DNA of 32,470 nt from Photobacterium alginatilyticum (GTDB lineage Bacteria; Pseudomonadota; Gammaproteobacteria; Enterobacterales; Vibrionaceae). Positions 6,217 to 14,392 of this stretch are shown here, piece after piece (positions within the stretch are counted from its first letter, which is position 1; the number at the start of each line of letters is the position of its first letter). The notes under the pieces were generated by a model that was not told the origin of the DNA, did not search any database, and saw nothing but the letters and a program-made list of their open reading frames with translations. The translations under genes were made by a program, and so were the position numbers. Location of the stretch: positions 1 to 32,470 of the forward strand of contig NZ_RSEJ01000044.1 of assembly GCF_009910675.1 (NCBI RefSeq). The letters run 5' to 3'.

Positions 6217-7659
6217 ATGCGGCACAAGCTATTTGCCAAGCTCTATCCGCTAATCCATGCCATGTGGGTTCACCGGTACCTGATCCTGTTGCCGGTACTT
6301 ATCATGCCGTTGCTGATGACAGCAGGCAGTTTCCTCAAGGCCAAGCGCTACTATGCCCAAACCACAATCCTGGTTCAGGAAGCGGCAATGCTCAATCCGT
6401 TTCTCGAAGACCTCTCTATTTCAATGAACCTGAAACAGCGCATAAAGGCATTACGGGTATTGCTGCACAGCCACTCTGTATTGGAACGGGTTACTACCGA
6501 GCTTGAGCTGGCCCCCGTCACAGACAAAACGCAAAGAGAGGTAGTCATCAGCAACCTAAGCCAGAGCCTGAGTGTTACCCTGGTCGGCAATGATTTGGTT
6601 CAGCTTGGGCTAAACTGGCCAACCCCGAGTGAAATGCCGGTGATTTTGAACAAAGTCTCCGACATTTTTCTCGACAAGCTCCGCGCTCCGGGACGGGCCT
6701 CCGTCGACGGTTCTGAAGTCTTTCTCCACAAGCAGCTTGAATCGACCCAGCAAGATCTCGAGCTGGCCGAAAGCGAGTTGGCTTTATTCAAAGCCGAGCA
6801 TGCCGATAACCTTCCCCAGCTACAGGGAATGAAGGTACAAAACGATGCTCGCCTTAATTCACTCATTCAGGAAACAGAACTAGCCCTGCTGCACGCCAAA
6901 ACCCAGCGTGATAATTTCTTCCAGCGCCTGGCCAGCACCAATCCGGTTGTCGGAATGCTGGAAGAGGAAATCGTCAAAGCCGAAGCCGAGCTGGCAATGC
7001 TGCGAGCAAGCTATACCGACCGCCACTCAGCGGTAAAAGCGGTACTGCGCAAGCTTGGTCGCCTGAAGCAAGAACGTTCCCGACTGGTTGACGAGCAGCA
7101 ATCCCTCAGCGCCCAGGAAGTCAGTCAACTCTGGCAGCGCGTGGCAAACCACACCCAAAGCCGTGATAACAATAACCAACCAATACTGCTCAGCCAGTTC
7201 GAAAAACTTCAGCAGGCGGAAAGCCAGATCCAGACATTGGATGGTGAGCTGAAGCTGCTTCAGGCACAGGCCACCCAGATACAGAGCAAAAGGGCCGAGT
7301 TCGCCACATTGGAAAAGCAGCTAAAGATCCTGCAGCGTAACTATGACGTCAAATCCAGGATCTATAACCAGCTTCTGGAGCGTTATGAAATGGCCAAGGT
7401 TACAGGCCACCTCGGCCGTTTTGAGGAACCCGACAAACTGCAGATCATCGATCGCCCAATCCAACCCCACCGACCGCTGAACTGGCCATGGTGGCTTAAT
7501 TTTCTTCTCGGCATTGTCGCTGGACTCGGCCTCGGCCTGTCCCTTGCCTGTGCAGTGCAACTATTAGATACCCGGTTATACCAGACAACCCAAATCAATC
7601 GGCTAACCCGAGTACCGGTACTCGCCCGGATCCCCAACTTTCCAGGGAGTTCATCATGA
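6217..7659 (+). CDS. sypO: SypO-like polysaccharide chain-length regulator (Wzz/PCP)
   Basis: A 480-residue polysaccharide co-polymerase setting chain length and coupling polymerisation to export. A cytoplasmic N terminus is followed by membrane helix 1 (about 22-40), then a Wzz domain with the ALRVLLHSHSVLERV segment. A long periplasmic coiled coil runs from about 165 to 390, and membrane helix 2 from about 425 to 448, preceded by the proline-rich DRPIQPHRPLNWPW typical of the family. There is no fused kinase domain, in keeping with a separate SypD. It has no strong Shine-Dalgarno and probably relies on coupling with the lipoprotein gene 2 nt upstream. Its stop overlaps the next start (ATGA). 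Confidence 0.88.
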   Translation: MRHKLFAKLYPLIHAMWVHRYLILLPVLIMPLLMTAGSFLKAKRYYAQTTILVQEAAMLNPFLEDLSISMNLKQRIKALRVLLHSHSVLERVTTELELAPVTDKTQREVVISNLSQSLSVTLVGNDLVQLGLNWPTPSEMPVILNKVSDIFLDKLRAPGRASVDGSEVFLHKQLESTQQDLELAESELALFKAEHADNLPQLQGMKVQNDARLNSLIQETELALLHAKTQRDNFFQRLASTNPVVGMLEEEIVKAEAELAMLRASYTDRHSAVKAVLRKLGRLKQERSRLVDEQQSLSAQEVSQLWQRVANHTQSRDNNNQPILLSQFEKLQQAESQIQTLDGELKLLQAQATQIQSKRAEFATLEKQLKILQRNYDVKSRIYNQLLERYEMAKVTGHLGRFEEPDKLQIIDRPIQPHRPLNWPWWLNFLLGIVAGLGLGLSLACAVQLLDTRLYQTTQINRLTRVPVLARIPNFPGSSS

Positions 7660-8732
7660 AGCATGTCACACTACAAATTGTCCAACACCTGCGTCCAGGC
7701 GGTATCGAGAGACTCGTTCTCAATCTACTGCGCTTTTCCTCTCCCAGTCATGATGTGTACGTTGTCTCGCTAGAAGGAGAGAAGCACTCGGCCATTGCAG
7801 CCTGGCCTGAATTGCAACCGTTCGCATCTCGCCTTTTCTTTCTCGGCAAACCCAAAGGCAGGGATCTCAATACGGTTATTTCATTGCGACAGCTCATCAA
7901 GCAGCTCAAGGTGACCACCGTACACTCCCACCATCTTGGCCCATTACTCTATACCCGTCTCGCCACTATCGGCCTATCCCTTAATCACATCCAGACCGAG
8001 CATGACAGCTGGCACTTGCACGACACCAAACAGCGGTTCATCACCCGCTGGTTACTAAAGGGAAGCCGTATTCATTTAATCGCCGATGCCCCCCGGGTTG
8101 CCGAACAACTGAATCAATATGGGATCACCACCAGCCAGGTCATCGTCAACGGTATAGACACCGAACACTTTACGCCCGGTAACCAGCTACTCGCCAGGCA
8201 GGTTCTCCAACTTCCCGCCAATCAGATCATTATTGGTTGTGCCGGCCGGTTAGTGCCGGAGAAGGGCATCGATACCATGCTCGAGGCACTCACTTTCCTT
8301 CCGGACAACCACCGACTAGCCATCGCAGGCAGTGGGCCCGAGCAACCCTCGCTGGTTACAAAAGCCGAGCAGCTTGGGGTTTCCCACCGAGTTCACTGGC
8401 TTGGGCATTGCGCCAACATGCGAAATTATTACCGGGCGATTGATATTTTCTGCATGCCCTCCCGCCAGGAAGGGCTGCCTCTGGCCTTGCTTGAAGCCCA
8501 GGCCAGCGGAAAAAGCGTCGTCGCAACAGCTGTCGGGGGGATTCCGGACCTGCTTTGCCCGCACAGCGGCCTACTTATCAACCCTGATGACCCCCAAGAT
8601 CTGGCCAGAGCACTACAGAAAGGGTTAGACGCCGCTGAAACCTATCGTGAAAGTAATGCCCAATACATTCGTAACCAGGCTGACGTCCGGATAATGACGG
8701 CCACATACGAAGCATTAGCCCATTCAAACTAG
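7656..8732 (+). CDS. sypP: SypP-like GT4 glycosyltransferase
   Basis: 358 residues, a clear GT4 retaining glycosyltransferase, predicted cytoplasmic or peripheral to the inner membrane. N-terminal HLRPGGIERLVLNLL carries the glycine-rich acceptor-domain loop, and VHSHHLGPLLYTRLA follows. The donor domain has GCAGRLVPEKGIDTML (about 190-205), then RVHWLGH, and EGLPLALLEAQASG with the E-x7-E pair, and lastly SGLLINPDDP. The start overlaps the sypO-like stop, with GGGAG 6 nt upstream. The donor sugar is unknown. Confidence 0.9.
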   Translation: MKHVTLQIVQHLRPGGIERLVLNLLRFSSPSHDVYVVSLEGEKHSAIAAWPELQPFASRLFFLGKPKGRDLNTVISLRQLIKQLKVTTVHSHHLGPLLYTRLATIGLSLNHIQTEHDSWHLHDTKQRFITRWLLKGSRIHLIADAPRVAEQLNQYGITTSQVIVNGIDTEHFTPGNQLLARQVLQLPANQIIIGCAGRLVPEKGIDTMLEALTFLPDNHRLAIAGSGPEQPSLVTKAEQLGVSHRVHWLGHCANMRNYYRAIDIFCMPSRQEGLPLALLEAQASGKSVVATAVGGIPDLLCPHSGLLINPDDPQDLARALQKGLDAAETYRESNAQYIRNQADVRIMTATYEALAHSN

Positions 8733-8743
8733 GGGGAATAACA

Positions 8744-10567
8744 ATGACACTCGAATGGATGTTACTCATCTTTCTTAGCCTGCTTATTGTTTATCACCAT
8801 ATGATCTACACCAGTATGATGATCTGGCTTGGCCGAAATCGCAGTGCCAGTGAACATGCAACACGTTCCAACTCAGCGGATGAGGAGCAGGCCGGAAAGC
8901 ATGACCAATATTTTCCTTCTATTGCTCTGGTCATGCCGGCGCACAACGAGGAGCAATGCATTGAAGCCAAGCTGGCTAACCTGCTGATGCTGGACTATCC
9001 GGCTAAGCAGCTCTCCATCTGGATTTGCTGCGATGGCTGTACCGATCAAACCGCCAGGATCATTGATAGCTGGAAAGGTAAATTTAGCGCCGCGGGCATT
9101 GCGCTTCACGTCATAGAGGATGAAACCAACCGCGGTAAGCTGGCCCGGATAAATCAGCTAATGGCGCAAGCGAAAGATACCTCCGAGCTTATTGCCCTCA
9201 GCGATGTCTCTGCCCTGATCTCCATTGATGCCTTGAAGCAAGCCGCAGCAAACTTCCGCAATCCACAGACTGGAGCAATTACGTGCTGTTACCTATTGGC
9301 CGAGGCCACACTTGGCGAAGAGCAATACTGGCAATGGCAGAACAACATCCGCTATGCCGAATCCCACCTTGGCAATGTAATGGGAGGAAATGGCGCTTTT
9401 TATATCATGCGCGCCAAGCTATTTACTCCACTTCCGGAAGATACCATCAACGATGACTTCATGTTGCCGATGACAGTGATCAAGCAAGGCTACAATGTCG
9501 TGTTTAACCAAAGTATCAATAGCGTCGAGCTCACCCCCACTGACGAACAACATAACCACAAACGCCGCCAACGTATTGGGGCCGGTAATCTTCAGCAGCT
9601 AATACGCTGCCGATTCCTGTTCCAGTTCCGTCACTACCAGACCAACTGGCTGTTTGCATCAGGCAAGGGGCTTCGTACCGTTATGCCTTTTATCCTGCTG
9701 TTCTATTTTGCTCTTAGCACTTTGATGGCCTGGCAAGGAATCGGGGTTGCCGTAGGATTGGTCGCTTTGCAGAGCGTTGCCTACCTGCTGGCACTGCTAC
9801 CGCTTTTGGGTATCCATAGTCGCCTGACCGATAAGCTGCATTACTTTATTGGCGGCTACTTCTCTTCCCTGCTCGGTATGCTCCGGTATCTCGGCGGCCA
9901 GTTTCGACAAGGGTGGCGGCACCTGCCTCCTATCGCAAACTATCAGACACAATCAACCCAGGCCCTCAAACGCGGCAGTGATATTATCCTCAGCCTGGTC
10001 GGCATGCTGCTTACCCTTCCCCTATGGCCATTACTGGCAATCCTTATCAAGCTCGACTCGCCCGGACCGGCCTTCTACCATCAGCTCAGAGTCGGCCGGA
10101 TCACCGAGGACAAGGCGGAACTCTTTAATGTCATCAAGTTCCGCACCATGAGCCAGAATGCCGAGAATCAGTCTGGTGCTGTCTGGGCTACCAAGAATGA
10201 TCCGCGAATCACACGTATTGGGCGCTTTCTCAGGGCAACCCGGCTTGACGAGCTGCCTCAGTTTATCAATGTGTTAAGGGGAGATATGTCATTAATCGGT
10301 CCACGACCGGAGCGTCCCGAAATGTGTGGCGATTTGCAAAATGCATTGCCTTTTTATCTCGAGCGGACCGCAGGCCTTCGTCCCGGCATTACCGGTCTGG
10401 CACAGGTCAATCAGGGCTATGACAGCTGTCTGGATGATGTAAAAAACAAAATAGCCTGGGATCACGCGTACGCCGTCGCATTAGGCTCTCCGCTTCAATG
10501 GCTTAGAATGGATTTCTACATCATTTTTAAAACACTCTACATCATGGTATCCAAACGCGGACAATAG
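8744..10567 (+). CDS. sypQ: SypQ-SypR fusion: GT2 glycosyltransferase plus initiating sugar-phosphate transferase
   Basis: 607 residues holding two enzymes usually encoded separately (sypQ and sypR in V. fischeri). N-terminal half: a membrane helix (about 5-29), then a membrane GT2 with ALVMPAHNEE (61-70), CCDGCTD, LSDVSAL, GGNGAFYIMR, INDDFMLPM and RRQRIGAGNLQQL in place of Q-x-x-R-W, followed by two or three helices (about 310-360). C-terminal ~200 residues: a bacterial sugar transferase with its own helix, then LFNVIKFRTM, RATRLDELPQ, GDMSLIGPRPERP and RPGITGLAQV. The latter domain should attach the first sugar-phosphate to undecaprenyl phosphate. AGGGGGAA lies upstream of the ATG. The frame is open throughout with no sign of an internal frameshift. 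A sigma-54-like element follows the stop. Confidence 0.9.
   Translation: MTLEWMLLIFLSLLIVYHHMIYTSMMIWLGRNRSASEHATRSNSADEEQAGKHDQYFPSIALVMPAHNEEQCIEAKLANLLMLDYPAKQLSIWICCDGCTDQTARIIDSWKGKFSAAGIALHVIEDETNRGKLARINQLMAQAKDTSELIALSDVSALISIDALKQAAANFRNPQTGAITCCYLLAEATLGEEQYWQWQNNIRYAESHLGNVMGGNGAFYIMRAKLFTPLPEDTINDDFMLPMTVIKQGYNVVFNQSINSVELTPTDEQHNHKRRQRIGAGNLQQLIRCRFLFQFRHYQTNWLFASGKGLRTVMPFILLFYFALSTLMAWQGIGVAVGLVALQSVAYLLALLPLLGIHSRLTDKLHYFIGGYFSSLLGMLRYLGGQFRQGWRHLPPIANYQTQSTQALKRGSDIILSLVGMLLTLPLWPLLAILIKLDSPGPAFYHQLRVGRITEDKAELFNVIKFRTMSQNAENQSGAVWATKNDPRITRIGRFLRATRLDELPQFINVLRGDMSLIGPRPERPEMCGDLQNALPFYLERTAGLRPGITGLAQVNQGYDSCLDDVKNKIAWDHAYAVALGSPLQWLRMDFYIIFKTLYIMVSKRGQ
10515..10545 (+). 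repeat. 10-bp direct repeat TCTACATCAT, 21 bp apart
   Basis: Copies at 10515-10524 and 10536-10545, about 50-80 bp upstream of the predicted start of the sypA unit. Both encode a Tyr-Ile pair in the same frame, so protein constraint could explain them. The 21-bp phasing would also suit an activator. Confidence 0.3.
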
Positions 10568-10568
10568 T

Positions 10569-10584
10569 TGGCATATCACTTGTA
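10569..10584 (+). promoter_or_regulatory. Candidate sigma-54 promoter for the sypABCDE unit
   Basis: TGGCAT-ATCAC-TTGTA resembles TGGCAC-N5-TTGCA, with GT instead of GC at -13/-12. It starts 1 nt after the sypQR-like stop and lies 44 nt before the sypA-like ATG. In V. fischeri a sigma-54 promoter ahead of sypA is established, which supports the reading. Confidence 0.5.
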
Positions 10585-10627
10585 TTACTTACCCTGAGTG
10601 AAAGTCACTTTCAGACAAGAGGTTAGT

Positions 10628-10936
10628 ATGCAAGCTATAACAGGTTCTGTCGTTACCCTGCCAATTCACGATGAGTTTGATGCCCATATTGCCAGACAAA
10701 TGGAGCCAGAGTTTGAGTCACTCAGCCAAACCGAGGAAAGTGAGCTGATACTTGACCTGACACAGGTACAATTTATTGACTCCTGCGGAATTGGTGCCAT
10801 TGTTTTCTTATACAAACGACTGAAAAGCAGAGATAAAAAATTACGCCTGCTTAATGTCAATGGCCAGCCACGCCAGCTGATGCAAATGTTACGGATAGAC
10901 AAGGTGATCCCGATGATCACCTCAGCGGAGTTGTGA
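10628..10936 (+). CDS. sypA: SypA-like STAS-domain protein (anti-sigma-factor antagonist type)
   Basis: A 102-residue single STAS domain of the SpoIIAA type. In V. fischeri SypA is a positive regulator of Syp biofilm, switched by SypE through serine phosphorylation. Seen: VVTLPIHDEFDA (about 8-19), ELILDLTQVQFID (39-51) and the phospho-loop DSCGIGAIVFLYKRL from 51. The residue matching the SpoIIAA phosphoserine (second position of D-S-S-G) is Cys53; Ser52 precedes it. The ATG at 10628 is preferred over the GTG at 10598 because AAGAGG lies 6 nt upstream and the STAS fold starts right after it. sypB follows after 4 nt. Confidence 0.85.
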   Translation: MQAITGSVVTLPIHDEFDAHIARQMEPEFESLSQTEESELILDLTQVQFIDSCGIGAIVFLYKRLKSRDKKLRLLNVNGQPRQLMQMLRIDKVIPMITSAEL

Positions 10937-10940
10937 CGAT

Positions 10941-11720
10941 ATGGATAAACTGCCGATCCTGCTGATGCTCTTAGCGATCAGCGGCTGTACAACCTGGCCC
11001 ACATCGGGTGAAAACCCGTACACACCGCCAGATAGGGATCAATGGCTTGAGCTCGAGCATCATGACTTCGAGCTGCAGCTGTTGGCAACTCGGGGAGCCA
11101 AGCTCTGCCTTCCCGGCCAGTACCAGCAGCTGGAAAACTTGTATAGCAAGGCTCGCCAGGAAGCCAAAGCCGGGTTCAGCGATGATGCCGATATCACGTT
11201 ACTGGAATACCAGACGCAATTTGGCAAGATCCAGCGTCAGATGGACTGGCTGGAGTACCACACCCTATGCCTGGATCCCCGCTATTCAGAAATAGAGCTC
11301 AGAGATAGATTCCTGCTGCTAATGCGTATCGACAACCAGTTTGCCTTTAACCGGGCCAAGCTACTGCCCGACTACCAGCAGGCACTCAGGCGCGCAGCAT
11401 CAATTCTAAAACGCCAGAACCACTGGCACCTACAGCTAACTGGCCATACCGACACCATCGGCACCCGGGAAAGTAACAACCAACTCGGCATGAAACGAGC
11501 CGATGCCGTACGCAGATATCTGATAGAACAAGGCGTCGACGCCAATCAGATAACCACCTTTAGCGCAGGCGAAGAGCTATCTGTCGAAGATCCCCGCTCT
11601 CGGACCCAACGGCTCAGCAACCGCAAAGTAGACGCCAAAGTCCTTGTCGAGCACCACACCCGCTCCATCCACCGGGTCTACTCACTGCAAGACTGGCACG
11701 CAGTCAGGGAGTCGCTATGA
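10941..11720 (+). CDS. sypB: SypB-like OmpA-family lipoprotein
   Basis: A 259-residue predicted outer-membrane lipoprotein. The signal peptide ends in LLAISGC (lipobox, Cys16). The middle (about 25-130) is charged and helical. The C-terminal OmpA domain (about 130-230) has FAFNRAKLLPDYQQAL, then LQLTGHTDTIGTRESNN and MKRADAVRRYL, the peptidoglycan-binding signature. It probably ties the export machinery to the cell wall. It lies between sypA-like and sypC-like genes as in V. fischeri; its TGA overlaps the next ATG. Confidence 0.88.
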   Translation: MDKLPILLMLLAISGCTTWPTSGENPYTPPDRDQWLELEHHDFELQLLATRGAKLCLPGQYQQLENLYSKARQEAKAGFSDDADITLLEYQTQFGKIQRQMDWLEYHTLCLDPRYSEIELRDRFLLLMRIDNQFAFNRAKLLPDYQQALRRAASILKRQNHWHLQLTGHTDTIGTRESNNQLGMKRADAVRRYLIEQGVDANQITTFSAGEELSVEDPRSRTQRLSNRKVDAKVLVEHHTRSIHRVYSLQDWHAVRESL

Positions 11721-14392
11721 GTCGAGCCTTGCTGTTGGTACTACTGCTCATTATTGCTCCGGCCTGGGGGACAACCCTGACTCCCGGTGACCGGGTATAC
11801 CTGCAGCTCCCCGGCGAGAGTGCATTTGACGACCCTTTTACCATTGATGACCAAGGACAACTCAGGCTACCCGAAGCAGGGCTAATCACCGTTGCCGGGC
11901 TCAGCATCGACGAAGCCGAGCAAAGGATCCGTAAACGGCTCAGTACCATCTACCGAAATTTAGACGAACTTGAGCTGAGCATCATGGAGCATCTGATCCG
12001 TATACAGGTTCTCGGCTATGTCGAACAGCCGGGGATGGTCTCGCTCAAACCCGGTAGCAATATACAAATGGCCGTCGCCGAAGCCGGCGGAGCAAGGCCC
12101 GGGGCCCAGCTTGACCAGTTCAAGTTAATCCGAAACAGCAAAACACAAGTCTTCAACTATAAGCAATACCTTGATTCTGGCGATCCCGGTCAGCTACCAG
12201 CCATCAAGAGCGGTGATACTATCTTTGTCCCGGCCTCTCCTTTACTGGGTAACGTTGAGGTGAACTTTGATGCAGCTTCCCTAAGAGAAGGCGGGGATGC
12301 CGACGAAGAGCAAGGGATCACGATTTTTGGTGAGCTGCGTAACCCCGGTACATTTAGCTTCAAACCGGATATGACAGTCGTCGATGCGCTCATGCGGGCT
12401 GATGGTGTCACCCGTTACGCCGATGTCACCAAGATACGGGTCATTACCGACAATATCCCATACCAGTTTGATCTCAAGGCCTACCTTGATACCGGGGATG
12501 CCAGCAACCTGCCGCCAATCAAACCCGGCACCACGATTTTTGCACCAATTGAAGTTGAAGATATCAATACGACATCACGGACTGTCTACGTCATGGGTGA
12601 GGTCAAAGCCCCCGGCGCCTACGAGAGCTCTCCCGGAACAGGCTTTATTGATGTACTGGCCAATGCTGGCGGCCCCACCCGATTTGCCGATACGACGCAT
12701 ATCAAGCTGCTCAGCAATGTCAACGCTCCACTCAGCATCAACCTGGTCGAATATACCCAAAACCCTAGCCAAAGTACGCTCCCCCCGATCGAGCCCGGCG
12801 ATGTCATCTTCGTGCCCGAGAAAATCGACTTCAACGAAAAGTCGTGGCTGAAAGTAACCAATGACCGTGCTATCAAAATTATTGGGGCCATCTACAACCC
12901 GGGCCGTTTTGAGTGGAGTGATTCCATGAGCTTCATGGATCTACTGGCCCATGCCGGCGGACCAAAACAACAGGCTAACCTGAGCAATATCCGGATCATC
13001 CGCGAATCCGCCGCAAAAAACGAACCCAGAGTGACCTTTTTTGACTTTGTCGAATTTACCAAAGCTGGTCAGCCCAAAGGTAAACTCCCGCAGTTGAGGG
13101 CGGGAGATACCGTGATTGTGGATGAACTCCCCCATGATCCGACCGACAATAAATCCAGCTGGCTACGTCAGTCAGCCCGAGACTCCATCTATATTTTCGG
13201 CCAGATCGGCGCCCCGGGCCGTTATGCCTTCAATAACGAACAGGGATTTCTCGATATTCTGTCGGCAGCAGACGGACCAACTAGCGAAGCGGATATCCAG
13301 GAAGTTCTGATCAGCCACCGCAGCGGCAAGGGTACCGAGGTAACCCGCTTTAACCTCTCGCATTATTTCGAAACCGGCAATGAATCGCTCATTCCCGATG
13401 TAGCTCCTGGCGATGTTATTTATATCCCACAGTTGGAGAAGACTGCCGACGAGCGTGCAGTCAAGGTGATCGGCGCCGTCAACGCCCCCGGACGCTTCAA
13501 ATGGAACGATACTATGACGTTTCTCGATATCCTTGCTATGGCTGGCGGGCCCAAGCAGCAGGCAAATATCAGCAACATCAGGCTCATCAAGGAACAACTG
13601 AACACTCCCGAAAATGTCATCTACTTTGACCTGGAGAATTTCATCAATGAAGGGGGCAATTTCGCCGCCCTACCACTGCTAGATGCCGGTGATACCATCG
13701 TCATCGACGAACTTCCCCATGATCCGACCGATAATAAAGCCGGCTGGATCCGCCAGTCAGCTGATGACTCCATCTATGTCTTTGGTCAGGTCGGCGCACC
13801 GGGACGCTATGCCTTCAATCGGGAGCTGGGATTTCTCGACATCCTTTCCGCAGCCGACGGACCAAACGGCGATGCCGACCTGCGGCAGATCCGGATCAGC
13901 CACCGCGATAAAAGCCAGGCCCAGGTGACCAAGCTAAATCTTTCCCTTTATTTTGAAACGGGTGACGAAAGCCTGCTGCCCGTTGTCGTTCCCGGCGATG
14001 TTATCTATGTCCCCAAGGAGCAGGGAAACTGGCTCGACAAACCGGCCGAACGGGTGGTACGCCTGATGGGATCGGTCAACAAGCCCGGCCGTTATACCTT
14101 CAACAACCAGATGAACATCCTTGACCTGCTGGCCGAAGCCGGTGGCCCGTCAGACGAAGCCTATATCGAACGGATCATGATTGTAAATACATCATGCTGT
14201 GGCGATCAGGCCCAAACCTTTAACCTGCGTGACTATGTCATCGATCCGGCCCGTTATCCTCTCCCCCTGCTTCGTCCCGGCGATACCGTTTATGTGCCCA
14301 ATGAAAGTGACTCTATCGGGGAACAATGGCGGCAGGGGCTGCGGGATGTCTTAGGACTATTCACCCTTATCGCCTTGGGAGCCGCATTATGA
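11717..14392 (+). CDS. sypC: SypC-like outer-membrane polysaccharide export protein with many SLBB domains
   Basis: 891 residues, far longer than Wza (about 380). Signal peptide 1-18 has no lipobox Cys. A polysaccharide export domain (about 19-92) is followed by about eight SLBB-type units, each with a V-x-G-x-[IV]-x-x-P-G-x-[FY] start and a GD-T/V-I-[FY]-V-P end. Residues ~383-573 and ~578-768 are a tandem copy of a two-SLBB block (period 195-196 residues), with shared HDPTDNK, GAPGRYAFN and GFLDILSAADGP. The C-terminal 868-891 could be the Wza-like amphipathic/membrane helix. Predicted role: outer-membrane/periplasmic export channel. The extra SLBB units would lengthen the periplasmic tube. 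Overlaps sypB-like and sypD-like genes by 4 nt each. Confidence 0.88.
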   Translation: MSRALLLVLLLIIAPAWGTTLTPGDRVYLQLPGESAFDDPFTIDDQGQLRLPEAGLITVAGLSIDEAEQRIRKRLSTIYRNLDELELSIMEHLIRIQVLGYVEQPGMVSLKPGSNIQMAVAEAGGARPGAQLDQFKLIRNSKTQVFNYKQYLDSGDPGQLPAIKSGDTIFVPASPLLGNVEVNFDAASLREGGDADEEQGITIFGELRNPGTFSFKPDMTVVDALMRADGVTRYADVTKIRVITDNIPYQFDLKAYLDTGDASNLPPIKPGTTIFAPIEVEDINTTSRTVYVMGEVKAPGAYESSPGTGFIDVLANAGGPTRFADTTHIKLLSNVNAPLSINLVEYTQNPSQSTLPPIEPGDVIFVPEKIDFNEKSWLKVTNDRAIKIIGAIYNPGRFEWSDSMSFMDLLAHAGGPKQQANLSNIRIIRESAAKNEPRVTFFDFVEFTKAGQPKGKLPQLRAGDTVIVDELPHDPTDNKSSWLRQSARDSIYIFGQIGAPGRYAFNNEQGFLDILSAADGPTSEADIQEVLISHRSGKGTEVTRFNLSHYFETGNESLIPDVAPGDVIYIPQLEKTADERAVKVIGAVNAPGRFKWNDTMTFLDILAMAGGPKQQANISNIRLIKEQLNTPENVIYFDLENFINEGGNFAALPLLDAGDTIVIDELPHDPTDNKAGWIRQSADDSIYVFGQVGAPGRYAFNRELGFLDILSAADGPNGDADLRQIRISHRDKSQAQVTKLNLSLYFETGDESLLPVVVPGDVIYVPKEQGNWLDKPAERVVRLMGSVNKPGRYTFNNQMNILDLLAEAGGPSDEAYIERIMIVNTSCCGDQAQTFNLRDYVIDPARYPLPLLRPGDTVYVPNESDSIGEQWRQGLRDVLGLFTLIALGAAL
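12863..14026 (+). repeat. Intragenic tandem duplication in sypC (about 588-bp period)
   Basis: Two copies of a block encoding two SLBB units lie head to tail: about 12863-13438 and 13448-14026. The DNA is still close in places, for example CCCATGATCCGACCGA near 13131 and 13716. A relatively recent in-frame duplication is inferred. Confidence 0.75.

Noticed and set aside
10598..10627. GTG start extending the sypA-like protein by 10 residues
   Set aside because: No Shine-Dalgarno, and it would begin only a few nt after the predicted transcription start; the ATG at 10628 has AAGAGG at good spacing.
12384..12851. 155-codon plus-strand ORF
   Set aside because: Shadow frame inside the sypC-like gene, with serine/proline-rich nonsense composition and no start signal.
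14326..14388. Upstream start for the sypD-like gene giving 21 more residues
   Set aside because: It overlaps sypC in another frame and adds no fold; the ATG at 14389 has a good ribosome site and the ATGA coupling seen elsewhere in the operon.
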